The translations under genes and the position numbers were made by a program. Below are positions 25,573-35,978 of a stretch of DNA of 64,000 nucleotides, piece by piece. Source of the DNA: Desulfovibrio sp. (GTDB lineage Bacteria; Desulfobacterota; Desulfovibrionia; Desulfovibrionales; Desulfovibrionaceae); the NCBI RefSeq assembly GCF_009712225.1, contig NZ_WASP01000010.1, positions 129,576 to 193,575 on the forward strand. The letters are read 5' to 3'. Under the pieces are notes generated by a model. It did not search any database. It was not told the origin of the DNA and was given only the letters and a program-made list of their open reading frames with translations. The first letter of the stretch is position 1, and each line of letters begins with the position of its first letter.

Positions 25573-25729
25573 GGGTGACTCCCCTTGTTTTTCAAAAGGC
25601 TTGGTCAGACACATTACGGCTTTGTCATTGCATCCTATAATCGCATGGCCGTCAATTAGCGGATTTTGACCTTTTGTCTTCAAGCAGGCATAATTAACGA
25701 ATGAACAGTAAAAAACCAGGGAGCGCAGC

Positions 25730-26788
25730 ATGAAACTGCTGGAAAAAGCCCGCGCGGCCGGTTGAGCCGCCAAGCTGGCTCCAGGGGCCCTGGAGCGACT
25801 TTTGCGCGGTTTGCCGTCTGATACGCGCCCTGACCTTGAGGCCAGGGTTCTGGCTGGTCGCGCCCGGAACGAAGATGCCGTAGTGCTTACCGTTCCCCCT
25901 GGCTGCGCCCTGGTGCAGACCGTGGATATTCTTGCGCCCATCGTCAACGATGCCTTTGCCTTTGGCCGCATTGCGGCTGCAAACGCGCTTTCGGACGTAT
26001 ACGCCATGGGCGGCCAACCGTGGAGCGCCATGAACGTGGCCTTTTTTCCGCAGGCACTGGCAGAAGACGATCCGCAAGGCATACTGGAAAATATTCTGCG
26101 TGGTGGTCTCGACGCGATGAACGAAGCCGGAGCCGTGCTGGCTGGCGGGCACACGGTACAGGACGATGAACTCAAGTACGGTCTCGCTGTCACGGGCATC
26201 ATCGACCCCGGCCACATGGCCCGCAACGATGGTCTCACCCCCGGCAACCGGCTACTGTTGACCAAACCCATTGGCACAGGCGTGCTCTCAACCGCCGTAA
26301 AAGCCCGCTGGGACCATGCGGAAGAAAGCGAGGCCGAGGTTACGCGCTGGTGCTCGCGCCTCAACAGCGTAGCCGGTGCCGTGGTGCGCGACCTCAAGAT
26401 TACCGCAGCAACTGATATTACCGGCTTTGGCCTTGGCGGCCATGCCCTTGAGATGGCCCTTGCCTCAAAAGTTACCGTGGTGCTGCACGCCGAGGCCTTG
26501 CCCCTGATGCCGTACGCTCTTGAATACGCGCGCGACGGGCTTATCCCCGCTGGCAGCCACCTGAACAGGAAGTATTGGGCCTGCTCCACCCGTGTGGCAC
26601 ACGGCGTGGACGAAGCCCTGACGAGCCTTGCCTTTGACGCCCAGACATCGGGAGGGCTTTTGCTGTCAGTGCCGCCAGAACAGGTGGCCGAGGCCCGCGC
26701 ACGGCTGCTCGCCGGGGGTGACCTGGCCTGCGAGGTGGGCGAAGTAACAGAAGCCGAAGCAGACGGCACGGCCCTGATTTTGCGCTGA
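25730..26788 (+). CDS. selD: Selenide, water dikinase, selenoprotein form (in-frame UGA)
   Basis: SelD makes selenophosphate from selenide and ATP, the selenium donor for selenocysteine and selenouridine. A conventional gene call would begin at or after 25802, because a TGA at 25763-25765 interrupts the frame. ATG 25730, preceded by AGGGAG, is in frame and gives MKLLEKARAAG-U-AAKLAPGALE. The U (codon 12) falls at the catalytic Cys/Sec position, followed by the usual Lys. With UGA read as selenocysteine the protein is 352 residues, normal for SelD. Other motifs are GGHTVQDDELKYG and DITGFGLGGHALEM. A SECIS-like hairpin lies just downstream of the UGA. The gene is divergent from ddpX. Confidence 0.93.
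25778..25796 (+). promoter_or_regulatory. SECIS-like hairpin of selD
   Basis: GCTCCAGG (25778-25785) pairs perfectly with CCTGGAGC (25789-25796) across a GGC loop. The hairpin starts 12 nt after the UGA, within the distance used by bacterial SECIS elements, which bind SelB inside the coding region. Loop identity was judged by eye. Confidence 0.75.
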
Positions 26789-26885
26789 CTCTGCCCAGCG
26801 GTTGAGTTGATTCTGTGCTGATTTTTTTGCTGCTGCCGCCCGGCAGTCTGCCATAAGCAAGCACGGCCAGCCGCCATGCTGTGGC

Positions 26886-26939
26886 CATGCGGGCCCAGAC
26901 CAAGGCAGAAGCCGAAGCAGGGCCGCATGTAATTTTTTT
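26886..26939 (+). terminator. Rho-independent terminator after selD
   Basis: CATGCGGGCCC pairs with GGGCCGCATG (one bulge) across a long purine-rich loop and is followed by TAATTTTTTT. It lies about 100 bp after the selD stop. Confidence 0.75.
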
Positions 26940-27020
26940 AACATTATGGCTTGCCCTATTGGCAAAACGACTTATCTAAACCAAAGATTTTGGGCATAAG
27001 CCTGTCCGCCCGGTGCATCG

Positions 27021-27058
27021 GCCGCGAACGCTCCCGAAAAAGGAGCGTCCCTCGCGGC
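27021..27058. other. Strong bulged hairpin upstream of tRNA-Leu
   Basis: GCCGCGA (27021-27027) pairs with TCGCGGC (27052-27058), and ACGCTCC (27028-27034) pairs with GGAGCGT (27042-27048), leaving a 7-nt loop and a 3-nt bulge. No T-run follows on either strand, so it is not a classic terminator. The purpose is unknown. It sits 40 bp before the tRNA. Confidence 0.5.
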
Positions 27059-27097
27059 TTGCAGCCCACCGGCAAGTGTGCTATGGAAACACGCTTT

Positions 27098-27181
27098 GCG
27101 AGAGTGGCGGAATTGGTAGACGCACTGGACTTAGAATCCAGCACCATTGGTATGGGGGTTCAAGTCCCCCCTCTCGCACCA
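27098..27181 (+). tRNA. tRNA-Leu (anticodon UAG)
   Basis: An 84-nt class II tRNA. The acceptor GCGAGAG pairs with CTCTCGC before the discriminator A. The D arm has the leucine-type TGGCGGAATTGGTAGACGC, the anticodon loop is CTTAGAA (UAG), the variable arm is long and the T arm contains GGTTCAAGTCCCC. CCA is encoded. The end lies 27 bp before tig. Confidence 0.95.
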
Positions 27182-27208
27182 ACTACCTCACCAGAAAAGG
27201 AGTCCCTC

Positions 27209-28561
27209 GTGGAATATAGCGCAGAAGACATTTCGCCGGTCAGAAAAAAGGTCGTCATCACCACCGAAGCCCAGGAAGTGGATGCAGCCATCATGGGCGC
27301 CGTGGCGCTGTACAAAACTTCGGTGCAGCTGGACGGTTTCCGCAAGGGCAAGGTTCCGGCGTCGGTCATCGAACAGCGCTTCCGCGACAAGATTTATGAA
27401 GAAGCCCGTCAGGACCTCATCAACGTGCACATCAATGATGTGATGCAGAAGCTCGACGTGTCGCCCCTCGCTGGTGTGGACGTTGACGCCAAGGGCACGT
27501 TTGAACGCGGCCAGGGCTATGTGTACAGCGTCGAATTTGAAATGCTGCCCAAGTTCACCCTGCCTGCCTACGAAGGCATGGAAGTGGAACAGGAAAAAGT
27601 GGTTGTGGACGAAAAGGAAGTGCAGGAAGTTATCGACCGCATTCGCCGCGACCGCGCCCAGCTCGTGCCCGTTGAAGGTTCCGGCCCCGCCGTGGACGGC
27701 CAGGTTGCCACCATCGACTTTGCCGCTTTTGAAAACGGCGAGCCCCTGGAAGGCGTGAAGGCCGAAAGTTTTGATCTGGCCCTTGGCGAACGCCAGGCCC
27801 TTGAAGATTTTGAAGCCCTGGTCAAGACCATCCGCTATGGTGAAGAAGGCGAAGGCCAGATCACCTTCCCCGAAGATTTTCTTGCCAAGGATCTTGCTGG
27901 CAAAACCGTCACCATGAAGGTGCGCGTGCATGCCATCAAGGAACGCAAGCTGCCCGAACTCAACGACGAGCTCGCCAAGACCGTGGGCCTTGAAAGCGTT
28001 GAAAAGCTGCGCGAAGCCATCACCGGCAGCTACACCCAGAGCCGTGCCAACCTCAACAAGAGCGCCGCGCAGAAGACCCTGCTCGACCGCCTGTTGAAGA
28101 TGGTTGAATTTGAACTGCCCCCCAGCCTTGTAGAAACCCAGGAGCGTACGCTGCTGGGCGATATGGCTGCCCGCATCGAGCGTCAGGGCCGCAGCCTTGA
28201 TTCCCTTGGCAAGAGCATGGACGAACTGCGCGCCGAAGTTAAGCCCCAGTCTGAAGAACTGGCCCGCTCGCAGGTTCTGCTGCTCAGCATTGCCAAAAAA
28301 GAAGGTCTTGACGTGACCGACAATGAGGTCAACACTCAGATCTACCAGATGAGCATGCGTACTGGCGAAGACTTCAAGACCTTGCGTGAAAGCTACGAGC
28401 GTTCGGGCATGATCTTTGTGCTGCGTGACCGCATGCTGGCCGACAAGGCCATGGATCTGGTTTATGCCAAGTCCAAGGTGACCGAAGTGGAACCCAAGGC
28501 CCCGGCAGCGGGAGCCGAGGGTGACGCCGCGCCGGGCGCACCCGCCAGCGCTCAGGACTAA
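27209..28561 (+). CDS. tig: Trigger factor (ribosome-associated chaperone, peptidyl-prolyl isomerase)
   Basis: A 450-residue protein starting at GTG 27209 after AAAAGGAG. The N-terminal ribosome-binding domain contains the signature GFRKGKVP (about residue 44). The FKBP-type domain spans about 150-240 ([16 protein letters not shown], then FPEDF). The C-terminal domain is helical and ends in an acidic Ala/Pro tail. It folds nascent chains at the ribosome exit. The frame is open upstream through the tRNA, so the GTG rather than an earlier codon is the start. The order tig-clpP-clpX-lon is conserved in many bacteria. Confidence 0.95.
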   Translation: MEYSAEDISPVRKKVVITTEAQEVDAAIMGAVALYKTSVQLDGFRKGKVPASVIEQRFRDKIYEEARQDLINVHINDVMQKLDVSPLAGVDVDAKGTFERGQGYVYSVEFEMLPKFTLPAYEGMEVEQEKVVVDEKEVQEVIDRIRRDRAQLVPVEGSGPAVDGQVATIDFAAFENGEPLEGVKAESFDLALGERQALEDFEALVKTIRYGEEGEGQITFPEDFLAKDLAGKTVTMKVRVHAIKERKLPELNDELAKTVGLESVEKLREAITGSYTQSRANLNKSAAQKTLLDRLLKMVEFELPPSLVETQERTLLGDMAARIERQGRSLDSLGKSMDELRAEVKPQSEELARSQVLLLSIAKKEGLDVTDNEVNTQIYQMSMRTGEDFKTLRESYERSGMIFVLRDRMLADKAMDLVYAKSKVTEVEPKAPAAGAEGDAAPGAPASAQD

Positions 28562-28576
28562 CTGAAGTATAAGGGA

Positions 28577-28598
28577 GGCGGCCTTAAGGCCGCCTTTT
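28577..28598 (+). terminator. Rho-independent terminator after tig
   Basis: GGCGGCCTT and AAGGCCGCC form a perfect 9-bp palindrome followed by TTTT, 15 bp after the tig stop. It separates tig from clpP. Confidence 0.85.
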
Positions 28599-28658
28599 GG
28601 TTTTATTTTGCGGCCACGCCGCAGCCAACCGGCCCACAAGCCGCGCCAAGAGGCTTAT

Positions 28659-29267
28659 ATGTCGCTTGTCCCCATGGTTATAGAAACCACCGGCCGCTCT
28701 GAGCGGGCCTATGATATTTACTCGCGCCTGCTCAAGGACCGCATTGTACTGCTTGGCTCAGAGGTCAACGACACGGTCGCTTCCCTCATTTGCGCCCAGC
28801 TGCTCTTTCTTGAGTCGCAAGACCCGGAAAAAGAAATCTACCTCTACATCAACTCTCCCGGCGGCTCAGTTACCGCCGGGCTTGCCATTTACGACACCAT
28901 GCGCTTTATCACCTCGCCGGTGGCAACTGTGTGCATGGGCCGCGCCGCAAGCATGGGAGCCTTTTTGCTGGCCGCTGGCAAGCCTGGCATGCGTTTTGCT
29001 TTGCCCAATAGCCAGATCATGATCCATCAGCCTTCGGGCGGTTTTCAGGGTCAGGCCACCGATATTGAAATCCACGCGCGCGAGGTGCTGCGCCTCAAGG
29101 AACGCCTCAACCGCATGCTGGCCGACAATACGGGCCGTCCCTACAAGGACATAGTCAAGGCTACCGAACGCGATAACTTTTTGACTCCTGAAGAAGCCAA
29201 GGAACTCGGCATTATTGACCGCGTGCTTGTGTCGCGGAACGAGATGGCTCAGGAAAAGAGCGAATAA
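28659..29267 (+). CDS. clpP: ATP-dependent Clp protease proteolytic subunit
   Basis: A 202-residue serine peptidase. It starts [19 protein letters not shown], the usual mature-like N terminus with almost no propeptide. Ser98 lies in GRAASMGAF, His123 in MIHQPSGG, and the Asp is near [14 protein letters not shown] 28659 follows AGAGG; the upstream frame to 28608 is not conserved-looking. It forms the 14-mer chamber that degrades proteins delivered by ClpX, whose gene starts 2 bp after the stop. Confidence 0.96.
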   Translation: MSLVPMVIETTGRSERAYDIYSRLLKDRIVLLGSEVNDTVASLICAQLLFLESQDPEKEIYLYINSPGGSVTAGLAIYDTMRFITSPVATVCMGRAASMGAFLLAAGKPGMRFALPNSQIMIHQPSGGFQGQATDIEIHAREVLRLKERLNRMLADNTGRPYKDIVKATERDNFLTPEEAKELGIIDRVLVSRNEMAQEKSE

Positions 29268-29269
29268 TT

Positions 29270-30562
29270 ATGGCCAAGAACGATAAACCCACGGTGAGCG
29301 AACCCCTGCGCTGCTCCTTTTGCGGACGCAGCGAGCTTGAGGTTCGCAATCTCATCGTGCAGGACGGCGCCAGCATATGCGACAAGTGCGTCAAAGCCTG
29401 CAACGAAATTATCGCCCGCGACCAGATGGAAAGCCCGCAGAGCGAAGAACGTCTTCTTTCGCCCCAGGAGATCAAGGACCGCCTTGATCAGTACGTTATC
29501 GGGCAGAACGAAGCCAAAAAGATTCTTTCTGTGGCGGTGCACAACCACTACAAGCGCGTGTTTTATGCCAGCGCCCTAGGCGACGATGTGGAGCTTGAAA
29601 AAAGCAACATCCTGCTTGTGGGCCCCTCTGGCAGCGGTAAAACCCTGCTTGCCAAAACTTTGGCCCGGGTACTGCGCGTACCCTTTGCCATTGCAGACGC
29701 CACCACGCTGACCGAAGCCGGCTACGTGGGCGAGGATGTGGAAAACATCCTTGTGCAGCTGCTGCAAAATGCAGACTACGACCTTGAATCCGCCAGCAAG
29801 GGCATCATCTACATTGACGAAATCGACAAGATTTCGCGCAAGGGCGATGGCCCCTCAATCACACGCGATGTTTCGGGCGAAGGTGTGCAGCAGGCCCTGC
29901 TCAAGATCATTGAAGGCACAGAGGCCAATATTCCTCCCAAGGGCGGGCGCAAGCACCCTCAGCAGGAATTTATCCGCATGAACACGAGCAACATCCTGTT
30001 CATCGTGGGCGGTGCCTTTGTGGGCCTCGACAAAATCGTGGGCGGCCGCATGAGCGGCGGCGCCATGGGCTTTGGCGCCAAGGTGCGCGCCAGCAAGGAT
30101 ATGCCCCTTGGCGAGCTGCTTGACCGCATCCACCCGCAGGATCTGGTGAAGTTCGGTCTTATCCCCGAATTTGTGGGCCGTATTCCGATCATCACCCATG
30201 TGGACGAGCTGGACGAACCCGATCTGGTGCGCATCCTCACCGAACCCAAGAACGCGCTGGTGCGTCAGTACCAGAAGCTCTTTGGGCTTGAGAATGTTGA
30301 CCTGCGCTTTACGCCCAACGCCCTCAAGGCCATTGCCGCCAAGGCCATTGAACGCAAGACGGGCGCGCGCGGTCTGCGCAACGTGATGGAACGCATCATG
30401 CTCGACATCATGTTCAAGCTGCCATCCATGCCCAACGTGCGCGAATGCCTGATCAATCAGGCTGTTATAGACAAGGGCAAGGAGCCTGTGCTGCTGTTTG
30501 GCGACAAGGCCGACGGCGCAGACGCCACCAAGGCTCAGGCCGGGGGCGACAAGGCCTCCTAG
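29270..30562 (+). CDS. clpX: ATP-dependent Clp protease ATP-binding subunit ClpX
   Basis: A 430-residue AAA+ unfoldase. The N-terminal zinc-binding domain has Cys15, Cys18, Cys37 and Cys40 (CSFC...CDKC). Walker A is GPSGSGKT near 119, Walker B is [10 protein letters not shown], and the pore loop GYVGED and an IGF-type loop follow. The C-terminal domain ends with an Ala/Gly/Asp-rich tail. It recognises substrates and adaptors and feeds ClpP. Only 2 bp separate it from clpP, so they are one operon. Confidence 0.97.
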   Translation: MAKNDKPTVSEPLRCSFCGRSELEVRNLIVQDGASICDKCVKACNEIIARDQMESPQSEERLLSPQEIKDRLDQYVIGQNEAKKILSVAVHNHYKRVFYASALGDDVELEKSNILLVGPSGSGKTLLAKTLARVLRVPFAIADATTLTEAGYVGEDVENILVQLLQNADYDLESASKGIIYIDEIDKISRKGDGPSITRDVSGEGVQQALLKIIEGTEANIPPKGGRKHPQQEFIRMNTSNILFIVGGAFVGLDKIVGGRMSGGAMGFGAKVRASKDMPLGELLDRIHPQDLVKFGLIPEFVGRIPIITHVDELDEPDLVRILTEPKNALVRQYQKLFGLENVDLRFTPNALKAIAAKAIERKTGARGLRNVMERIMLDIMFKLPSMPNVRECLINQAVIDKGKEPVLLFGDKADGADATKAQAGGDKAS

Positions 30563-30750
30563 GCCGCAAGTCTGGCCGCGCCGTTTCATGCGGGCTGACG
30601 GTCCGGCTCTGTGCGGATTTTCCTGAAATCCGTGCTGCGAAGTGTCTGCAGGCGAACCTGTTGCAGGGGTCGCAGGCCGCAAGGCTGCGCTGCAACGGCA
30701 CAATGCTTCGCCACAAGCAGGCATTTCTAAGTGAACATGCTCCAAGTTCC

Positions 30751-30784
30751 GCCGGGCGGCGCTGACCGCCGTCCGGCCTTTTTT
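30751..30784 (+). terminator. Terminator or attenuator in the clpX-lon gap
   Basis: GCCGGGCGG pairs imperfectly with CCGCCGTCCGGC, followed by a run of six T, ending 14 bp before the lon start and directly abutting its ribosome site (AGGGG). It may end the clpX transcript or act as a leader attenuator for lon. Confidence 0.7.
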
Positions 30785-30797
30785 CAGGGGAAAATTT

Positions 30798-33236
30798 ATG
30801 ACAGACGACATGCGCGGCTCAGACTCTTACATCGAACTGCCCATCATGCCTTTGCGCGAGGTGGTCATGTTCCCCCGCTCCATCATGCCGCTCTTTGTGG
30901 GCCGGGAAGCCTCCATCAAGGCCATCGAAGCCGCTCAGGCCACCTACAGCAAACAGATCTTTCTGGTGGCCCAGCGCGAGCCGGAACTGGAAAAGCCCGA
31001 CGCACAGGACCTTTCGCCCGTGGGCGTGGTCAGTAAGGTGTTGCAGATGCTGCGCCTGCCCGACGGAACCATCAAGGTTCTGTTTGAAGGCGTGTACCGC
31101 GCCACCTGGGAAGACCTGCACGAAGAAGAACAGTGCGCCATGGTACGCGTGCAACGTCGCGCCGAAAAGCAGAGCCGCCCCGAAGAGCGCGAGGCCCTCG
31201 TGCGCGCCGTGCACGAAGCTCTTGAAGAATACGGCAAAAACAACAAAAAGATTTCGCAAGAGGCCGTGCTCTCAATTCTTGCCCTGCAGGAAATCGGCCC
31301 CCTTGCCGACGCCATCATTCCGCACCTCAAGGTCGATTACCGCAAAAAGCAGGAAGCCCTTGAGATAGACGACGCCACCCAGCGCCTCGAACTCGCCTAC
31401 GAGCTTTTGCAGGGCGAGGTGGCTCTTGCCACGGTTGAAAAGCGCATTAAGAACCGCGTCAAGGTGCAGATGGAGCGCAACCAGCGCGAGTATTACCTCA
31501 ACGAGCAGATCAAGGCCATCAACAAGGAAATGGGACGCGACGACGATCCCCAGGCCGAAGTTGACGAAATCGAGCAGAAGCTCAAGGCCCGCGACATGCC
31601 CGAAGAAGCGCGCGAAAAGGCTCTTTCCGAAGCCCGCAAGCTGCGCAGCATGCCGCCCTCTGCCGCTGAATACACGGTTGTGCGCAACTATGTGGACTGG
31701 ATTCTCGACCTGCCCTGGAACGACCTGAAGCAGATTGACATTGACCTTGAAAAGGCCCGCGCCATTCTTGACGGCGACCACTACGGCCTTGAAAAACCCA
31801 AGGAACGCATTCTTGAGTACCTTGCAGTGCAAAAGCTCTCGCAGGGTCTCAAAGGCCCCATCCTGTGCCTTGTGGGCCCCCCCGGCGTGGGCAAAACATC
31901 GCTTGCCAAGTCTGTGGCCCGCGCCACGGGGCGTGATTTTGTGCGCCTTTCGCTTGGCGGCGTGCGTGACGAGGCCGAAATTCGCGGGCACCGCCGCACC
32001 TATGTGGGCGCACTGCCAGGCAAGATCATCCAGTCGCTCAAGCGGGTAAAGTTCAACAATCCGCTCTTCTGCCTGGACGAAGTGGACAAGATGACCTCCG
32101 ACTACCGTGGCGACCCGGCCTCGGCCCTGCTGGAAGTGCTTGATCCGGAACAGAACAATACCTTCATGGATCACTACCTTGATCTGGAGTATGATCTTTC
32201 CAAAATCTTTTTCATCACCACGGCCAACTCGCTGCACTCCATACCCGTGCCGCTGCTTGACCGCATGGAAATAATCGAGCTCAACAGCTACCTAGAAACG
32301 GAAAAACGCCACATTGCCCGCCGTTTTCTGCTGCCCCGCCAGCGTGAGGAGCACGGCCTCAAGGAAGGCAACATCCGAGTGTCGGACAACGCCATTCTCG
32401 AGATCATCCGCTCGTACACGCGCGAGGCTGGCGTGCGCAACCTTGAACGCGAAATTGCCGCCCTGTGCCGCAAAACCGCCATCAAGCTTGTGGAAGACGA
32501 CGATACGGAAAAATGCATTAGCATTTCGCGGCAAAGCCTGCCCTCCATGCTTGGCGTGAAAAAATACCGTCACGACGAACGCGAAACCGAACCGCAGGTG
32601 GGCGTGTGCGCGGGCCTTGCCTACAACCAGCGCGGCGGCGAAATTCTGCTGGTAGAAACCAGTCTCATGGCCGGGTCCGGCCATGTGGTTACCACCGGCC
32701 AGCTGGGCGAGGTCATGACTGAATCGGCCAAGGCGGCGCTTTCATACGTGCGCTCGCGGGCCGAGGTTCTGGGGCTCGACACGCGCTTCCACCGCAAGGT
32801 GGATATCCACGTGCACGTGCCCGCAGGCGCAACCCCCAAGGACGGCCCCTCGGCAGGTATCACCCTTGCCACCTCCATCACCTCTGCATTGCTGGGCATT
32901 CCTGTGCGCAACGATGTGGCCATGACCGGCGAGATTTCGCTGCGTGGCCGGGTGTTGCCCATCGGCGGCCTGCGCGAAAAGCTGCTGGCGGCGCGCCGTA
33001 GCGGCATCAAAAAGGTGATTATGCCGCACGACAACGAAAAAGACCTCAAGGAAGTACCGGACGAAGTGCTGCGTGACCTGGAGATTGTCTTTGTTGACCA
33101 TGTGGACGAAGTGCTGCCGCAGGCGCTTGCCGCCCCCGCCGAAGAGATATTCTCCGGCAGGGCCACGGCCCAGCCCATCTGCCGCACCCTGCGGCCTGAA
33201 AAGCACGAGGACGGCAACAGCCAGCCCGCGCAGTAA
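30798..33236 (+). CDS. lon: ATP-dependent protease Lon
   Basis: An 812-residue protease. The N-terminal substrate-binding domain begins [20 protein letters not shown] and continues into coiled coil ([20 protein letters not shown]). The AAA+ module has Walker [10 protein letters not shown] near 361 and Walker [11 protein letters not shown]. The C-terminal peptidase domain has catalytic Ser in PKDGPSAGI near 684 and the Lys in the following conserved helix. It is a cytoplasmic quality-control protease for damaged and regulatory proteins. ATG 30798 follows AGGGGAA. It is about normal length for LonA. Confidence 0.97.
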   Translation: MTDDMRGSDSYIELPIMPLREVVMFPRSIMPLFVGREASIKAIEAAQATYSKQIFLVAQREPELEKPDAQDLSPVGVVSKVLQMLRLPDGTIKVLFEGVYRATWEDLHEEEQCAMVRVQRRAEKQSRPEEREALVRAVHEALEEYGKNNKKISQEAVLSILALQEIGPLADAIIPHLKVDYRKKQEALEIDDATQRLELAYELLQGEVALATVEKRIKNRVKVQMERNQREYYLNEQIKAINKEMGRDDDPQAEVDEIEQKLKARDMPEEAREKALSEARKLRSMPPSAAEYTVVRNYVDWILDLPWNDLKQIDIDLEKARAILDGDHYGLEKPKERILEYLAVQKLSQGLKGPILCLVGPPGVGKTSLAKSVARATGRDFVRLSLGGVRDEAEIRGHRRTYVGALPGKIIQSLKRVKFNNPLFCLDEVDKMTSDYRGDPASALLEVLDPEQNNTFMDHYLDLEYDLSKIFFITTANSLHSIPVPLLDRMEIIELNSYLETEKRHIARRFLLPRQREEHGLKEGNIRVSDNAILEIIRSYTREAGVRNLEREIAALCRKTAIKLVEDDDTEKCISISRQSLPSMLGVKKYRHDERETEPQVGVCAGLAYNQRGGEILLVETSLMAGSGHVVTTGQLGEVMTESAKAALSYVRSRAEVLGLDTRFHRKVDIHVHVPAGATPKDGPSAGITLATSITSALLGIPVRNDVAMTGEISLRGRVLPIGGLREKLLAARRSGIKKVIMPHDNEKDLKEVPDEVLRDLEIVFVDHVDEVLPQALAAPAEEIFSGRATAQPICRTLRPEKHEDGNSQPAQ

Positions 33237-33253
33237 GCAAGTATCAAGATGAT

Positions 33254-33283
33254 AAAAAAGGGAGCCATTGGCTCCCTTTTTTT
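33254..33283. terminator. Bidirectional terminator between lon and the convergent operon
   Basis: AAAAAAGGGAGCC-ATT-GGCTCCCTTTTTTT: a 7-bp GC stem flanked by A and T runs, so it can act on both strands. It lies 17 bp after the lon stop and serves the minus-strand operon ending at 33347. Confidence 0.9.
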
Positions 33284-33346
33284 GTCGCCCATTTTGAGCT
33301 GGCAAATATTATCATGCAACGGGTCTTGCCCGCTACGTGCAGATTC

Positions 33347-34033
33347 TCAGGGTTCCACGGCGCGGCTTTCTGCCGCAACCTTGCGCAACAGAGATTCCAT
33401 GTTGGCCACTGATGTCAGGCGCATTTCGCCCTTGGAGGAGGTCACGCGGCCTGTGACATCATAGGATTCACCGTTGCCGCCGTCGTGCACCACAAAGGGC
33501 ACAAGCCAGCCGTCGCCGTCACGCCGGGCCTGCCCCACACTCTTGATTTCCTTGCGGCCAGTGGAGGCATCGGCAAACAGCGGTGCAAGCAGCCCCTGCG
33601 ATGTCGTGGCAGAAGGCTTTTTGCCAGCGAACGCGCCGGACGAAATGCCGTTGAGCACAAAGGCGCGGGTTTCATTGAGCAGCAGAGAACGCACGTTGCC
33701 CTCCTTGGAGGCGGCCTGCGTAAACAGCAGGGCAACCATAGGGGGCAGGTCTTTTGCCGCTTCGGGGTCCTGGGCGCGACGCACAAAAAGATTCAGGGCC
33801 TGCTCCAGGATGGCGTCCACATCAACCTGCCGTTCAAAGGCGGCCACATCCGATTTGTCCACGGCACTGCCCGCATCCAGAATGCACTGGCGCGGATCAG
33901 TGGCGGCAATGGCAAAACCGGCCTGCAACACAACCAACAACCACAGCAGCGCGCCAGCGCCGCTCTGGATCATGCGGGCAACAGTTCCGCCGTTCGCAGC
34001 CCTTGCACCGGGCAGCTCAAAAAACTTCAGCAT
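33347..34033 (-). CDS. Membrane-anchored protein of unknown function (possibly DUF2939-like)
   Basis: A 228-residue protein starting at ATG 34033 after GGAGGA; the longer upstream frame is overlap with cobU. One hydrophobic segment (about residues 27-45, GALLWLLVVLQAGFAIAA) anchors or exports it. The rest is soluble, with SAVDKSDVAAFERQVDVDAI, a pattern that loosely recalls DUF2939 (helix, then Asp-Val-Asp). I cannot confirm the family by eye. It overlaps the end of cobU by 7 bp, in an operon with cobU and another envelope protein. The three-gene grouping does not reveal its role. Confidence 0.6.
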   Translation of the reverse strand: MLKFFELPGARAANGGTVARMIQSGAGALLWLLVVLQAGFAIAATDPRQCILDAGSAVDKSDVAAFERQVDVDAILEQALNLFVRRAQDPEAAKDLPPMVALLFTQAASKEGNVRSLLLNETRAFVLNGISSGAFAGKKPSATTSQGLLAPLFADASTGRKEIKSVGQARRDGDGWLVPFVVHDGGNGESYDVTGRVTSSKGEMRLTSVANMESLLRKVAAESRAVEP

Positions 34034-34596
34034 ATTTCCTCCGGCAGCTGTCCCTTGAGCACAAGGGGCAGCCCGCAGCTTACAAAAAGTACGGTGTCGC
34101 ACACGCGGGCCAAAGCCTGATTGGCAAGGCCCAGCGTATCCTGAAACCGTCTGCCAAGGCTCGACATGGCAACCATGCCAAGGCCCGCCTCCACGCTCAC
34201 CAGAACGAGCGGCAGGGGATAGTCGGCAATAACAGCCGCCAGTGCGTCCACGCGGTCAAGAATGTCCTTTTCCGCCATATCGGCAGCCATAAGGTTGGCT
34301 ACCCACAGGCTTACGCAATCAAGCAGCACAACTCCGGCAGCACAATTGTCACTGCCGCCAGCAGATTTCCGCGCTACGCCGGCTAGCACCGCCGCAGGGT
34401 CAAGCGGCTCCTCGCTGCACAGCCAGCCGCTGCCGCGCTCCGCCTTGTGGCGGGCAATGCGCGCGGTCATTTCTTCATCATCAGCCCGCCCGGTGGCGAG
34501 ATACAGACGATGTGGGGCCTGCGCTTCGGCCCAGCGCAGGGCCATACCGCTTTTGCCGCTACGCGTACCACCCACAAACAGCAGAGCTTTGCCCAT
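34027..34596 (-). CDS. cobU: Adenosylcobinamide kinase / adenosylcobinamide-phosphate guanylyltransferase
   Basis: A 189-residue bifunctional enzyme of late cobalamin synthesis. It phosphorylates adenosylcobinamide and then attaches GMP to give AdoCbi-GDP for nucleotide-loop assembly. Walker A is GGTRSGKS at residues 9-16. Other family features are RLYLATGRADDEEM, RIARHKAERG and LLDCVSLWVANL. Its ATG overlaps the stop of the upstream gene (TGATG) and its end overlaps the downstream gene. No other cob gene is in view, so its presence between two envelope genes looks like chance linkage. Confidence 0.92.
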   Translation of the reverse strand: MGKALLFVGGTRSGKSGMALRWAEAQAPHRLYLATGRADDEEMTARIARHKAERGSGWLCSEEPLDPAAVLAGVARKSAGGSDNCAAGVVLLDCVSLWVANLMAADMAEKDILDRVDALAAVIADYPLPLVLVSVEAGLGMVAMSSLGRRFQDTLGLANQALARVCDTVLFVSCGLPLVLKGQLPEEIC

Positions 34597-35978
34597 CAGG
34601 GTTGTCCCGTTCTGGCGGCAGGCGCGCGCTCTGCTGCGCCCTGGGCGCTCTGGCCCGGTAATACGGGGACAGACTGGGGCTGAACCAGAGCGGGAGAAGC
34701 CGCTGGGGGCGGAGTCAGTGCTGGCGAGGTCTGCACATGCGCCCCGTCAGATGCACCGTTCTGCAGCGCGCCTTGCGGTATATTCTGCGAGGCGGGCTGC
34801 GGCTGAAGAGGCGCGCCCGTACCAGCCTGAGCACTGCGCCTTGCCAGATCACGCAAAATACCCGCCGAGGCCTGAACTGATTCCAGCGCCTGTGGGTCGG
34901 AGCGCAAACGGCGGTCAACCCACTGGGCCACAAAGAACAGGGAATCGTCGTCCAGAGCCTGACCGCCGCCCTGACGGATGGCCGCCACAAGTGTACGCTG
35001 CAAGGCGGCGCGGTCTTCAAGCGCACGGCGATAACGGGCACTCAGGCCGTCTACCCGCAGCTGCGCCGTTGAAACCTGCGAATCTGAAGCATTATTTTCG
35101 CGCAACTGGTCAACGGCAAATACGGCTTCGGCCATTTGCGCGTTAATATCCACAACACCTTGCGAGCCCTTTTCTTCCTCGCGCATACGGGCTGCAAGAT
35201 TGGGCACAGAGGCAACGCCCTCAAGCGCGCCAGCCAGCAACACAAACCGCCCGGCCATGGCCATATGCAGCTGTCGAATCTGATCGGGCGTAAAGCCCTT
35301 GGAGGCGGCGTCGCGGTTGACGGTCTCCAGAAAACGGTCAGCGTACAGACCATACAGACCGCGCAACATGGTAGGATGAAAGGCATAGCGCAGCAGCGCG
35401 TCACGCCCGCCCTTGCCGTCTGCCGTACCAGCAAGCTTTACCCCGTACCGCTGGTTTAGTGCCTGCACGCTCACGTTAAGCGTGCCTGCCTGCGGACCGG
35501 GTTTGAAGCGCGACACAATAAAAGCCGCCAGATCTTCCACAAATTCCAGCTTAATGTGGCTGTCTTCCGTTACTTTTTGCGGCATTTGCAGTCCGTTCTG
35601 CTGCCCCGCCTGCCCGGTGGGAATAGAACTGACCACGGGTGAGGCCACGCTGCCCTGCACGGTCTGGCCTGCCAGAGTGCCGGGCGAGGTGGGGGGGCTT
35701 ACAACCGAGATGGGCGGGGGTGGCGGCGCATCGCGCAGTACATCGCCCACGCCTGCCAGAAGCGTGCCGCTGGTGGCATTGTTGATGACTTCTGCGGCCT
35801 TTTCCTTCCACTGGTCGCGTGTGGATTTATCGCGCGTGAGCCAGTAGGCCGCACCGCTCACCAGGATCACCGCCAGCACCGCCAGCACAACCGCCTTGAC
35901 CGCGCCCGCACGGGCGGGACGAGGCTTGGGCATGTTCATGATATCAGGTACGCTCAGTGGCTTTTTTTCCAGTTTCAT
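34596..35978 (-). CDS. Single-pass membrane protein with proline-rich regions, unknown function
   Basis: A 460-residue protein starting after GAGGAG. A cytoplasmic start (MKLEKKPLSVPDIMNMPKP) precedes one membrane helix (about residues 27-46, AVVLAVLAVILVSGAAYWL). A Pro/Thr/Gln linker follows, then a mainly helical domain (about 130-380, e.g. RYAFHPTMLRGLYGLYADRF), and a second Pro/Gln/Ala tail. I recognise no family. It is first in the operon with cobU. The topology (short inside, large outside) suggests an envelope or periplasmic role. Confidence 0.65.
   Translation of the reverse strand: MKLEKKPLSVPDIMNMPKPRPARAGAVKAVVLAVLAVILVSGAAYWLTRDKSTRDQWKEKAAEVINNATSGTLLAGVGDVLRDAPPPPPISVVSPPTSPGTLAGQTVQGSVASPVVSSIPTGQAGQQNGLQMPQKVTEDSHIKLEFVEDLAAFIVSRFKPGPQAGTLNVSVQALNQRYGVKLAGTADGKGGRDALLRYAFHPTMLRGLYGLYADRFLETVNRDAASKGFTPDQIRQLHMAMAGRFVLLAGALEGVASVPNLAARMREEEKGSQGVVDINAQMAEAVFAVDQLRENNASDSQVSTAQLRVDGLSARYRRALEDRAALQRTLVAAIRQGGGQALDDDSLFFVAQWVDRRLRSDPQALESVQASAGILRDLARRSAQAGTGAPLQPQPASQNIPQGALQNGASDGAHVQTSPALTPPPAASPALVQPQSVPVLPGQSAQGAAERAPAARTGQP

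Noticed and set aside
25573..26928. Upstream extension of the ddpX frame to 26928
   Set aside because: It is antisense to selD, has no domain, and ddpX has its own SD and signal peptide at 25572.
27188..28639. 483-codon minus-strand frame
   Set aside because: Antisense to tig and clpP leader; no domain.
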